Assembly (NCBI GenBank): GCA_005799265.1
Contig: SYHD01000065.1
Coordinates: forward strand, 1-64,000
Length of the DNA: 64,000 nt
Direction of reading: 5' to 3'
From: Planctomycetia bacterium
GTDB lineage: Bacteria; Planctomycetota; Planctomycetia; Gemmatales; Gemmataceae
The position numbers and the translations under genes are program-made. The first letter of the stretch is position 1. Every line of letters starts with the position of its first letter. Shown here in pieces: positions 1 to 9,344 of the stretch. The notes below the pieces were generated by a model. The model was not told the origin of the DNA and did not search any database. It was given only the letters and a program-made list of their open reading frames with translations.

Positions 1-2
1 CG

Positions 3-132
3 GATATTTCTGAATTTTCGAGCGTGCGTGCAACCAGTACTGGTGGACGCGCCTATGAAGCAATAAATGTTGCGGCCTTTAACGCGATCTCAAAAGCGTC
101 CAAGCCAACGATTGCCGTAATCTCTGGGTTTT
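3..132 (+). pseudogene. Crotonase/enoyl-CoA hydratase-like coding fragment (no gene start in window), fused in frame to gspE
   Basis: Frame 3 from nt 3 reads [43 protein letters not shown], resembling the crotonase 'GaDisef ... kPtIAaisGf' region. G+C about 49% by eye, lower than the flanking gspE. Confidence 0.7.
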
Positions 133-572
133 CGAGTGCTTTCACGCGGCTCATCGACATGGGGGTCGAGCCGTTCCTGGTGTCGAGCACGGTCGAAGGC
201 GTATTGGCCCAACGGCTCGTGCGCACCATTTGCAGCGGATGCAAGACGGCCTATGAGCCGCACATCGGGGAGCTGCCCGCGGATTTTCCGGGCGTCGCTG
301 AGAAGAGCTATCCGAAAGCCCTGTACAAGGGGGCGGGTTGCAGGAAGTGCCATCAAACGGGATTCAAAGGGCGCACTGGCATTCACGAGTTGCTGGTCAA
401 TACCGACTCGTTGAAGGACTTGATCGTGCAACGCGTGAACGCGAACACGATCCGCGCGGAGGCGCTCAAGCAGGGCATGATTACGTTACGCCAGGACGGG
501 TGGCGCAAGGTGATTTCGGGAACGACGACGATCGAAGAGGTGGCGCGCGTGACGGCGGCGGATTTGTTTTAG
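133..572 (+). CDS. gspE: Type II secretion ATPase GspE/PulE, C-terminal part only
   Basis: [37 protein letters not shown]...[19 protein letters not shown]: typical GspE C-terminus with tetracysteine Zn motif; followed by gspF-K. Confidence 0.9.
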
Positions 573-581
573 CCCGCTCCC

Positions 582-640
582 CGATTAGCGCACGCGCTGA
601 AGCGCCAGGCGTCCTGGTGTTTCAGCGCGTGCGCTAATCG
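582..640. repeat. Intergenic palindrome, 20-bp perfect arms (hairpin)
   Basis: cgattagcgcacgcgctgaa (582-601) / ttcagcgcgtgcgctaatcg (621-640), with an inner ccagg-cgt-cctgg. Confidence 0.9.
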
Positions 641-736
641 AGGAGCGACCTGAGTTCTCATAAATGATTAAGATATGATCCAATAGAATCTCCAAAGGCA
701 AGCTGCGACGGAATTTGCGCCCGAATCGGTGAGAAG

Positions 737-1945
737 ATGCCAGATTTCACTTACGAAGCGTTGGGTGGCACGGGACAACGCACGAACGGCACGATGACGG
801 CCATCAGCGAACGCGAAGTCGTCACCATGCTCGACGCCAAGGGGTTGTTCCCGCTCAAGATCGAGATGTCGCGCGGGTCGGCGAGCATTCGCGGCGGCGG
901 ACGACGCATCGGCTCGCGCCTCATGGCGACGTTTTTCTCGCAGATGGCCGATCTTCTGCGCGCCGGCGTGCCGCTGTTGCGCTGCCTCGAAATCCTCGAA
1001 AAGCAAAACGCCAACACCGCGCTGGGCGAAATCCTGCGTGAAGTCCACGGCAAGGTCGCCGACGGCACGACACTCGCCGACGCCCTCGCTCAGTATCCGC
1101 GCGCCTTTAACGAACTCGCGGTCAGCATGGTCCGGGCGGGGCAGGAGGGCGGGTTTCTTGAGGACGTGCTCGAACGCATCGCCGTTTTCACCGAGCACCA
1201 GGAAGACCTCAAGGCCAAGGTCATCGGCGCCCTGGCGTACCCGGTTTTTCTCGCAGCGACGGCGTTCATTGTGTTGATGATCCTGGTGATCTTCTTCATT
1301 CCAATGTTCGAGCCGATCTTTCATCGCCTGAGTGAAAAGGGAGAACTGCCGCTGCTGACGCGACTGTTGATCGGCTTCAGCAACGGGATCATCAACTACT
1401 GGTTCGTGTTCCTGATTCTGTTCGTCGGTCTGGGTATCGGCTACTGGAAAGTTACGAGTTCCGACGCGGCGCGCATCTGGATCGACGCGATGCGGCTGCG
1501 TTTGCCTGTCATCGGCACCGTGTACCTGAACTTCGCGCTGTCACGCTTCACGCGCATCCTCGGCACGCTCTTGCGCAACGGCATCCCGATCCTGCAATCG
1601 CTCAAGATCGCCAAGGACTCGACGGGCAATCGCGTGCTCAGCGCCGCCATAGCCGACGCTGCCGAGCATGTCACTGCGGGCAACAAGCTTGCGGTGCCGT
1701 TGGCGACGTGCAAGTTTTTGCCGCGCGACATCGTCGAGATGATCTCCGTCGGCGAAGAAAGCAACCAGTTGGAAAAGGTGCTGCTCGACACAGCCAACGC
1801 GCTCGACAAGCGGACGACGCGGCAGCTCGACCTGATGATTCGCTTGCTGGAGCCGATCATGTTGCTGGTGATGGCGGTGGTGATTCTGATTGTCGTGGTC
1901 GGCTTACTGCTGCCGGTGTTCAAGATGAGCAAGGTAGTGAACTAA
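737..1945 (+). CDS. gspF: Type II secretion inner-membrane protein GspF
   Basis: 402 aa; MPDFTYEALGGTGQRTNGTMTA..., duplicated T2SSF regions with TM segments, operon context. Confidence 0.95.
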   Translation: MPDFTYEALGGTGQRTNGTMTAISEREVVTMLDAKGLFPLKIEMSRGSASIRGGGRRIGSRLMATFFSQMADLLRAGVPLLRCLEILEKQNANTALGEILREVHGKVADGTTLADALAQYPRAFNELAVSMVRAGQEGGFLEDVLERIAVFTEHQEDLKAKVIGALAYPVFLAATAFIVLMILVIFFIPMFEPIFHRLSEKGELPLLTRLLIGFSNGIINYWFVFLILFVGLGIGYWKVTSSDAARIWIDAMRLRLPVIGTVYLNFALSRFTRILGTLLRNGIPILQSLKIAKDSTGNRVLSAAIADAAEHVTAGNKLAVPLATCKFLPRDIVEMISVGEESNQLEKVLLDTANALDKRTTRQLDLMIRLLEPIMLLVMAVVILIVVVGLLLPVFKMSKVVN

Positions 1946-2015
1946 TCGTCCCTTAATCGCCCTGCTGGTATGATTAATAGGTTGAGGAACTTCCGTTAAA
2001 AGAGAGAGGTGAAAC

Positions 2016-2447
2016 ATGATGCTTCGCGAAAAACGCCAGAGCCAACGTCGCTCGGCCTTCACGCTGATGGAAATGCTCGTCGTGGTGGCCATTATCGTCG
2101 CGCTTGCCAGTATTGGCGGCTTCTTCTTGCTGCAACAGTTGGGCGACGCCAAGAAGGATCTCGCCCAAACACACATCAACGGCGTCTTGAGTCCCGCGGT
2201 AAAATCCTATTACGCCAAACGCGGCATGTGGCCGCAAGAGCTAAGGACGCTGCGCGTGAGAGATGCGGTAGGCGGTCCCTATCTGGAAAGCGATGACGCT
2301 CTATATGACCCGTGGGGCAAGGAGTATCAAATGATTCCCCAAGAAAGCCCGGACGGCTCAATCAAGACTCCGAAGATCTATTGCATCCCACCCGATGCGC
2401 AAAAAGAAAGTGATCACATCACCAATTTGCCCAAGAAAGGCACATGA
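2016..2447 (+). CDS. gspG: Major pseudopilin GspG
   Basis: Prepilin-type N-terminus AFTLMEMLVVVAIIVALASIGG and C-terminal ALYDPWGKEYQ motif. Confidence 0.93.
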   Translation: MMLREKRQSQRRSAFTLMEMLVVVAIIVALASIGGFFLLQQLGDAKKDLAQTHINGVLSPAVKSYYAKRGMWPQELRTLRVRDAVGGPYLESDDALYDPWGKEYQMIPQESPDGSIKTPKIYCIPPDAQKESDHITNLPKKGT

Positions 2448-2475
2448 ACTAACCCGCGTGCAAAACCGTGAAACC

Positions 2476-3036
2476 ATGCCAATGAAAACGAATCAGGAAC
2501 GCCTCGGCTACACGCTGATGGAGATGATGATGGTCATGGCGATCCTCGTCATCGCGGCGTCGATTTCCGTGCCGGTGATTCACTCGATGCTGGCGGACGG
2601 CCGACTATCCGCAGCGGCCGATCAGGTGCGCGCCCAACTTGCCGAGACGCGTGCCCGCGCCATGGATGAAGGTCGGCCGTGGAGGCTCGCCTACTTGCCG
2701 AACACCGGCGTCTACCAGCTCGCTCCCGAAGAGTCCACCGACTGGGAGCAAAAGTCGGACGAACCGATGGAGACGGCTGAGCTGGTTCGCGGTGTGCTGC
2801 CGAAGGACATCGTGTTTGGCGCCAAGGAAGAGGACATTTCCGGCCGGCAGGAAGCGGGCCAGGCGGGCTCAGATTGGGAAACCCTCGCGATCTACCTGCC
2901 CGGAGGAGATGCGCGCGACGACACCATGACGTATTTCGGGCACGTGGGATTCTTGCCGATGCGAGTTCAGGTTCGGGCGTTGACCGGTGCAATGAGCGTG
3001 GAGCAGGCCAAACCAAGCAACGAGGGGGGGCCATGA
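2476..3036 (+). CDS. gspH: Minor pseudopilin, GspH-like
   Basis: MPMKTNQERLGYTLMEMMMVMAILVIAASISVPV prepilin motif; position in operon. Internal ATG preferred over the ORF start at 2395. Confidence 0.8.
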   Translation: MPMKTNQERLGYTLMEMMMVMAILVIAASISVPVIHSMLADGRLSAAADQVRAQLAETRARAMDEGRPWRLAYLPNTGVYQLAPEESTDWEQKSDEPMETAELVRGVLPKDIVFGAKEEDISGRQEAGQAGSDWETLAIYLPGGDARDDTMTYFGHVGFLPMRVQVRALTGAMSVEQAKPSNEGGP

Positions 3037-3512
3037 TGGGGCGCACGGCTCGAATTCGGCCCGGCTTGACGCTCCTGGAAGTGGTCGTGTCGCTGTTCAT
3101 CTTCTTGATCGCCGTCACCGCAATCTGGCAACTCATGGCCGCCGCCACCGATCGGGCGATCGACGTGAAGCTGCAAACACAGACGAGCCTGCACTGCCAG
3201 AGCAAGCTGGCCGAGGTGATGATCGGCGATCAACCGCTCGCCAAGACGGGAGGTTATCAGCCATGGCCCGATTCGGAGGATCAGAACCTCGAATGGAAAA
3301 TGGAAGCAGACCCGGCAAAATCGAGTCAGAGCGATGTGGTTGGCTTGTGGGAAGTGAAGATCTGGGTGCGGCTGAAGACTCCGTCGGGGGGATTCGTTGA
3401 ATCGCTGCTTTCCCAGATGGTGTTGGAGCCGACGCTGCGCGGCAGCACGATGGACCGCCCAGAGCCGCCGCCGGCCCCGACGCCGACGGAAGACGAACCG
3501 GCGCCCAAGTAG
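3033..3512 (+). CDS. gspI: Minor pseudopilin, GspI-like
   Basis: MMGRTARIRPGLTLLEVVVSLFIFLIAVTAIWQLM prepilin motif; overlaps gspH stop. Confidence 0.8.
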   Translation: MMGRTARIRPGLTLLEVVVSLFIFLIAVTAIWQLMAAATDRAIDVKLQTQTSLHCQSKLAEVMIGDQPLAKTGGYQPWPDSEDQNLEWKMEADPAKSSQSDVVGLWEVKIWVRLKTPSGGFVESLLSQMVLEPTLRGSTMDRPEPPPAPTPTEDEPAPK

Positions 3513-3566
3513 CGTTCGGAAACGAGTACGCGATCACTGAGTCGCACGCGGAAAAAGGACCTCGCA

Positions 3567-4370
3567 ATGCACGCTTTACGATCACGAAAACGCCCCGCGT
3601 TTTCGCTGATGGAAATGATGCTGGCGCTCGCCATCGCCATGGTCGTTATGCTTGCGCTCTATTTGACGTTGAACGCCCAGATCACGCACAGCAACGCCGG
3701 CCGCGACGTGGTGGCGGAGGGCGCCCTGGCGCGTAACATCCTCGCCGCGATCGCCAAGGACATTAACAGTCAGCTCGCCGCCGCCGATCCGCGTTCGCTA
3801 CCTGATTACAGCGTGGTCACCGGCGAGAATCCCGGCACGGAGATCGCCACCATCGGCGCCAATCTCGGCGTGTCCGGAGACGCGACTTCGTTAGTGCTTT
3901 CCGGCCTGCGCGTGCAGAAGCCTCGCCCGGTCGCTCCGAACGCGACCGACATGAACGTCGACGCGGGCACGGACCTGCGTCGCATTGCCTACTGGATCGT
4001 CATGAACGGCAACAAGTCCCTCGGCCTGGCCCGGCATGAAACGAGGCAAGCGACCGCCAGCGAGATCGACCTGGCGCTAACCGAATTACCCGATCAAGAA
4101 AAATACGTCATCGCCAAGGAAGTGAAGACAATTCAGTTCGAGTATCACGGCGGAAACAATGCAGGGGATTGGCAGCAGTTTTGGAATGGCGCCGAGCCAA
4201 TTCTTATCGAGGAAGGAACAACTCTAGGCCCCCCGGCAGCCATCAAGATTACGCTCACGCTGAAACAGACGCTAGCCCCCGGCGCCACGGACGACGATGA
4301 CACGGGGCCCAGCTATGTCCACATCGTCGCGCTCCCCACGGGCAACAATTACCCCTTGCCCAAGAAATGA
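3567..4370 (+). CDS. gspJ: Minor pseudopilin, GspJ-like
   Basis: RPAFSLMEMMLALAIAMVVMLALYLTLNAQI prepilin motif; operon context. Confidence 0.8.
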   Translation: MHALRSRKRPAFSLMEMMLALAIAMVVMLALYLTLNAQITHSNAGRDVVAEGALARNILAAIAKDINSQLAAADPRSLPDYSVVTGENPGTEIATIGANLGVSGDATSLVLSGLRVQKPRPVAPNATDMNVDAGTDLRRIAYWIVMNGNKSLGLARHETRQATASEIDLALTELPDQEKYVIAKEVKTIQFEYHGGNNAGDWQQFWNGAEPILIEEGTTLGPPAAIKITLTLKQTLAPGATDDDDTGPSYVHIVALPTGNNYPLPKK

Positions 4371-4383
4371 CGGTCGCACGCGC

Positions 4384-5904
4384 ATGAACGCAACTCCGCC
4401 ACAATTGATTACGCCTCACGCTTCAGCCAAGAAGCGGCGCGGCGTCGTCATCGTGGCCGTGCTTGTGGTCATCGTGCTGTTGTCGTTGGCCGGCTATCAG
4501 TACGCCGACATGACGCTCGCCGAATACAAGGCGTCCGAGAATGCCCATCGGCTCGTGCAAGCACGCGCGCTCGCAGGTTCGGGCGTGCACTTCGCCATGG
4601 CGATGACAAGCAGGACTGCGAATCTCAACAACATCGAAGGCAACCTGTGGAACAATCCACTGTTCAAGGACGTGGAGTTAAAAGGAGACGACGGCAAGGT
4701 GATTGGCCGCTTCAGCCTGATCGCACCGCCCGAAGCCGACGACACGGCGGGCCAGGTGCGCTTTGGGTTGGAGTGTGAGGCCGGCAAGTTGAACCTGAAT
4801 GCAATGATGAAGCTTGATCCAACCGGCAAGACGCTGAACGGCATGCTCATGAAATTGCCGATCATGACGGCCGATATCGCCGCGGCGATCGTCGACTGGT
4901 TGGACCCCGATTCGGAGGCGAAGGCGGGCGGCGCGGAGAGTGACTATTATTCGTCTCTGAGCCCATCGTATCGCGCGCGTAACGGCCCCATCGAGAGCCT
5001 TGACGAGTTGCTCTTGGTCAAGGGGATGACGCGCGAGCTCCTGTACGGCAACGATTTGAATCGCAACGGCATCCAGGATGCCAACGAAATGAGCGACGAC
5101 GGCGGCGGCTTCAGTCGCGGTTGGTCGGCGTTGCTCACCGTGCATAGCCGAGAGCAGAACCGCGACCTGGAGAGCGGTACGCTCGTCTGGATCAACAATA
5201 CAGACCTCAAACAACTCTACGAAGGCCTGGCCCAGTACATTGGCGACGAAGAGTTGGCGAAGTTCATCGTGATGTACCGCCAATACGCCTCGGCCGATGT
5301 CGATGCCGCCCTGCCGAAAGGGACGACGATTGGGAGTCTCGCAAACTACCAAGTGAAATTCGACCGTCGGGCCGCGTACCAGGTCAATTCGATCTACGAT
5401 CTGATTGGCGTGCGCATACAGCGCGGCAAAGTAATTTACACCAGCCCGCTCAACGATCCGGCCAAGCTGAGCGAACTGCTGCCCGGCCTGCTCATGTACG
5501 GGAAGCTCGCCGACGTGCCGGAGATCGTCGCGCGCGTCAACGTCAACACGGCGCCTCGCGAAGTGCTGCTGACGATCCCCGGCTTGACCGCGGCCGACGT
5601 TGACAAGATCATGCAGACAAGGCCCCGGCTGTCCGCGACTGAGACGACGCCGGAGATTTTCGACACGCAGGCCTGGCTGGTGACCGACGCGAAATTCAGC
5701 GCCAACCAAATGCGCAGCCTCGACATGTACCTGGGCGGCACGTCGCAGGTGTACCGCGTGCAAGCAGTCGGCCAGTTGACGGGGCGCGGCCCCACGGTGC
5801 GCATCGAAGCGGTCATCGACACCAACGCAGGTCGGCCGCGCATCATCGCCTGGCGCGACCTGACCGAACTCGGCAAAGGTTTGAATGAACAACCCGCGCG
5901 TTAG
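4384..5904 (+). CDS. gspK: Type II secretion protein GspK
   Basis: N-terminal hydrophobic GVVIVAVLVVIVLLSLAGYQYA; GKLNLN, WLDPDSEA and VNVNTAPREVLLTIPGLT motifs. ATG 4384 preferred. Confidence 0.88.
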   Translation: MNATPPQLITPHASAKKRRGVVIVAVLVVIVLLSLAGYQYADMTLAEYKASENAHRLVQARALAGSGVHFAMAMTSRTANLNNIEGNLWNNPLFKDVELKGDDGKVIGRFSLIAPPEADDTAGQVRFGLECEAGKLNLNAMMKLDPTGKTLNGMLMKLPIMTADIAAAIVDWLDPDSEAKAGGAESDYYSSLSPSYRARNGPIESLDELLLVKGMTRELLYGNDLNRNGIQDANEMSDDGGGFSRGWSALLTVHSREQNRDLESGTLVWINNTDLKQLYEGLAQYIGDEELAKFIVMYRQYASADVDAALPKGTTIGSLANYQVKFDRRAAYQVNSIYDLIGVRIQRGKVIYTSPLNDPAKLSELLPGLLMYGKLADVPEIVARVNVNTAPREVLLTIPGLTAADVDKIMQTRPRLSATETTPEIFDTQAWLVTDAKFSANQMRSLDMYLGGTSQVYRVQAVGQLTGRGPTVRIEAVIDTNAGRPRIIAWRDLTELGKGLNEQPAR

Positions 5905-5959
5905 TCAGACGCGCAAGCGACGGATTTCCGCAGCGTCCGTCGTCTGCGCGTCTGGTTAA
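5901..5959. repeat. Palindrome family 1 copy between gspK and gspL, containing the gspK stop codon
   Basis: ttagtcagacgcgcaagcgacgga / tccgtcgtctgcgcgtctggttaa; TAG at 5902-5904 is the gspK stop. Confidence 0.88.
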
Positions 5960-5975
5960 CAGGAGGGAGACATCC

Positions 5976-7538
5976 TTGGCATCCTGGATTGCCCTTGACT
6001 GGGATCAAGATCAGTTTCACGTCGTCGTCGCACAAACCGCGCGGCGCGGCGTGCGGGTGACGCGTGCGCTCACGTGGCCCCACCCCGAACCGTTCACCCC
6101 TTCCACGGCGGACCGGGTCGGCGCGGCTCTGCGCGGGTTTCTCGCCAGCGCGAACATCACGGCGGCTCCGGTAATCGTCGGCCTGGGGCGCGATCGCGTC
6201 TTCCTGAAAGAACTGCGTTTTCCGTCGATCGCGGCCCACGAGGAGGCGAACCTCGTGCGTTTTCAGACGGCCAAAGAGCTGACCGAATCGATCGAGAGCT
6301 ACGCCGTCGATTACGTCCATCTCAACGGCAACCAAGGTGAGCGCCAGATCATGACCGTGGCCGTGCGCCGCGACATCGTCGCCATGGTCCAAACGCTCTG
6401 CCAGTCGGCGGGGCTGAAGCTGCATGCGGTCACGCCGCGCGTGTTCGGCGTGGCGCAGGCGGTGTCGCGGGCGGTTGGGGCCAATCCAGATCCGTTGACG
6501 CCCGACCGACTCAACGTCGTGCTGGCGATCGGACAGCGTTGGGCCGAGCTTTGTTTCTTTAGGGGCGACCGTTTCTTACAGGCGCAGGCGCTGGCGAATG
6601 GGCCACTGCTGACCAGCGAAATCAAGCGCAATCTCGCGGTCTTCCAGGCCCAGCACGCAGTTAGCGTCGATCTCTCGGGACCGGACTGTCTGTATGTATT
6701 CGGCGCCAAGGGATCGGCACTCGACGCTCTGCGCGGCGGCCAGACGCTACCGGTGCAGTTATTGGATCCATTGCAGGCCGAGCCGGAATTGTCCGCCAAT
6801 TTGGCCAACACGGGCCATTTCGCCGGCGGCGTCGGCCTGGTGGCGCTGTGGTCGCAGACGGTGCAACGCCCCGCGAATCTCGCGGCGCCGAAACGCCAGT
6901 CCGCGCCGGTAAGCGCCGGCAGACAGCGTGGCATGCTCTGGGGTGCGGGGTTGGCCGTGGGTATGGTAATCTTCGTCGGCCTGCTTTGGGGCGCGCTGGC
7001 GTACAAGCGAGCGCAACTCGGCCGGCTGATCGCCGAGAAGAACGCCTTCGATGAGCAACTGGTCAAGGTCAAGCAAGATCGCGCCGACATCGAAGCGCTC
7101 AAGGATTGGGAACAGTCCACCGTATCCTGGCTTGATGAGCTACACGATCTCACCGCGCGTTTCCCATACCAAACAGGCTTTCGCGTCAACCAGTTCTCCG
7201 CCACCTCCGCGGGGACCAAGAAGAGCGCCAAGGACGGACACATTGGCAAGATTGCCATCATCGGTCTTACGCCGCCGGGCCATGAGGACTACGTCAAGCA
7301 GCTCAATCAATCGATGTCGCGCGACGCGCACGTGAAGCCGCACATCGAACGCTTCTTCGATGGGCAGAAATACGAGATGAAAATCGAGATCATCAAGCAG
7401 CCGGCGTCGAGCTATACGACGCCGTTCGGCGAGATTCCGCCGCGGCCGAGGATCGCGGCCCCAGCGCCGAAGGCGGCGCCGATCAAGCCTCCCGAAGAGA
7501 TGCCGGAAGACCCAGACGCGAAGGAGGACGGCAAATGA
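5976..7538 (+). CDS. gspL: GspL-like protein (PilM-type actin fold + TM + periplasmic part)
   Basis: TTG start with AGGAGG 8-10 nt upstream; MASWIALDWDQDQFHVVVAQ; single TM AVGMVIFVGLLWGALAYKR; ATGA overlap with the next gene. Confidence 0.75.
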   Translation: MASWIALDWDQDQFHVVVAQTARRGVRVTRALTWPHPEPFTPSTADRVGAALRGFLASANITAAPVIVGLGRDRVFLKELRFPSIAAHEEANLVRFQTAKELTESIESYAVDYVHLNGNQGERQIMTVAVRRDIVAMVQTLCQSAGLKLHAVTPRVFGVAQAVSRAVGANPDPLTPDRLNVVLAIGQRWAELCFFRGDRFLQAQALANGPLLTSEIKRNLAVFQAQHAVSVDLSGPDCLYVFGAKGSALDALRGGQTLPVQLLDPLQAEPELSANLANTGHFAGGVGLVALWSQTVQRPANLAAPKRQSAPVSAGRQRGMLWGAGLAVGMVIFVGLLWGALAYKRAQLGRLIAEKNAFDEQLVKVKQDRADIEALKDWEQSTVSWLDELHDLTARFPYQTGFRVNQFSATSAGTKKSAKDGHIGKIAIIGLTPPGHEDYVKQLNQSMSRDAHVKPHIERFFDGQKYEMKIEIIKQPASSYTTPFGEIPPRPRIAAPAPKAAPIKPPEEMPEDPDAKEDGK

Positions 7539-8812
7539 ACGCGCGCGAACGCATCCTCCTGATCGTGCTTGCGTCCATCCTGGGCGGCGGCATTCTGCTT
7601 TTCGGAACCTATCAATGGTTCTTCAAGCCGCTGCGTGAACTAGACAAAAAGATCGCTGACATGCGCGACAAGCGCAACGACGCGCACGCCCAAGTCGATC
7701 AATACCTGGAAGATCGCAAGACGCTCGAACTGGCGCGGGCCCGCAGTCTACCGGCGCACGCCGCGGACGCTGGCTTCGAATACATGACGAACTACTTGAA
7801 GCCCCTCCTGCGCGGCAGCGGACTGGATAAGGTGCAAGTTTCAAAATCCCCGACGGCAGTCGACCTCAAATTCACGCCGACGATCCCAGGCGTCAAGGTC
7901 GGGCATCAAGTAATGACCTTCCAGGTCCATGGGGAAGGAGACCTGTCGGCTCTGGTCGCCGCGCTGGAGCGACTCCAACGGACGCCCTACGAACATCGCA
8001 TCAAGAGTTTGCTGATCAATCGCGCGGATGCGGCGGCGACCTCGATGGAGCTTAACCCGAGGCTGATCATCGACATGGTGATCGAGACGCTCTTGGTGGC
8101 GAAGAACACGACGAAACCGGGCTTGCCGCCGGGCCTGGATCCGACCTGGATCGCCGTCGATCATTTCACGGCCAGGCACGGCGAGATGCCGTTGGGGTGG
8201 GGCCTGCTGGTGTCGCGGCTGGCCTTGCAGATGTCGGTGCCTCGCCCGGAAAATCGTCAATATGGCCAGGTGGCGGACAAGAACATATTCGCCGGCCTAA
8301 TTCCATACAAGGAACCGTCGCCACCCCCGCCGCCGCCACCCCCCACGCCGCCGCCCCCGCCGCCGTCGCCGAAGACTCCGCTCCTGGACGTGCCTTCCTA
8401 TGTGTGGCTGACGACGACGACCAACCAGAATGAAGCGCATCTGCGCAACATCGTTTACCGCAGTTCGCGTCCCGGCGGCGAGGAAAAGGTGATGGTGAAG
8501 CCGGGCTACGACACGTTCCAGATCGTCGATGAGGACACGGGATACTTCTTCTTCCGCGCGAAGGTGTTGCGCATCGATGACCGAGCCATGTACTTCCAGA
8601 TCAAGGACGAAGCCTTCGAATGGGAGCTGCGCAAGAACTTGGCGGACGCCATCAAACGTCCGCTGTCCGCGCCCAGGCTTGCCGCGTTGCAGTTGACGCT
8701 GAACGCCGAATGGTCAGCGGAGGAGAGTGCGAAAGACAAGGAAAACAAGAAGCCGAAGACCTCGTCGAAAAAGAGTTCCTTTTTTAAGGGACCAACCAAG
8801 ACGTCCAAGTAA
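7535..8812 (+). CDS. GspM-like protein with Pro-rich linker and a possible GspC HR-like C-terminal domain
   Basis: N-terminal TM (ILLIVLASILGGGILLFGTYQWF), coiled coil, PSPPPPPPPPTPPPPPPSP linker, then DKNIFAGL...PSYVWLTTTTNQNEAHLRNIVYR... resembling GspC/PilP HR regions. Confidence 0.6.
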   Translation: MNARERILLIVLASILGGGILLFGTYQWFFKPLRELDKKIADMRDKRNDAHAQVDQYLEDRKTLELARARSLPAHAADAGFEYMTNYLKPLLRGSGLDKVQVSKSPTAVDLKFTPTIPGVKVGHQVMTFQVHGEGDLSALVAALERLQRTPYEHRIKSLLINRADAAATSMELNPRLIIDMVIETLLVAKNTTKPGLPPGLDPTWIAVDHFTARHGEMPLGWGLLVSRLALQMSVPRPENRQYGQVADKNIFAGLIPYKEPSPPPPPPPPTPPPPPPSPKTPLLDVPSYVWLTTTTNQNEAHLRNIVYRSSRPGGEEKVMVKPGYDTFQIVDEDTGYFFFRAKVLRIDDRAMYFQIKDEAFEWELRKNLADAIKRPLSAPRLAALQLTLNAEWSAEESAKDKENKKPKTSSKKSSFFKGPTKTSK

Positions 8813-8970
8813 CGCGTGGCGACTGGGCCAGGTTGAAGAAATGAATCACGGGGAGAACGGGGGGGACACGGAGAAATGCCAGTGGAATTCTGCGGTAGCG
8901 ATGGTCCACGCTTCTACAGTGATCGGAATGTATTTATACTGCGCTCGGGCGGAAATGACACATTTGCCTC

Positions 8971-9031
8971 ACTAGCCCGCAGCGCTAGCAAGGGCAACCA
9001 CGGACATCCCTTGCTGGCGCTGCGGGCTAGT
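8971..9031. repeat. Intergenic palindrome, 24-bp arms with 1 mismatch
   Basis: actagcccgcagcgctagcaaggg / cccttgctggcgctgcgggctagt. Confidence 0.9.
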
Positions 9032-9344
9032 GAATGAGTCAATCCTGACCGCGTGCAGTATAGGTTGTCTTTCGCTCGGTATTCAGCGTATTTCCCATGT
9101 GCCCCAGGGTTCCTTTTTCGGCAGCGAGCGGAGATGTGAGGACATTGTTAAATCGAGGCGGGCTAGGCTTTTTTTAATTAAGTTCCTCTTTTCTTTTTGG
9201 TAAGATCGGTTATCAACCTCGCCCAATAGCGATTGCAAACGAGGATTTTCGCGGGTTGACTCTGGAGACGGGGGCCTGTCATTCGTTCCCATTGACACTG
9301 GGAACGAGCGGCAGGTGGTCTCTGGCACTCACACAGGGGGCCGT

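Noticed and set aside
1-572. A genuine novel GspE with its own N-terminal domain
   Set aside because: The missing Walker motifs and abrupt crotonase-like sequence at the window edge make an assembly or recombination junction more likely.
4678-5892. 404-aa antisense ORF over gspK (and other long antisense ORFs: 9351..10697-, 12876..14105-, 18756..20027+, 49477..51192-, 60105..61472+)
   Set aside because: Compositional shadows of strong GC-rich genes on the opposite strand; sequences are rich in R/H/D/V without recognisable domains.
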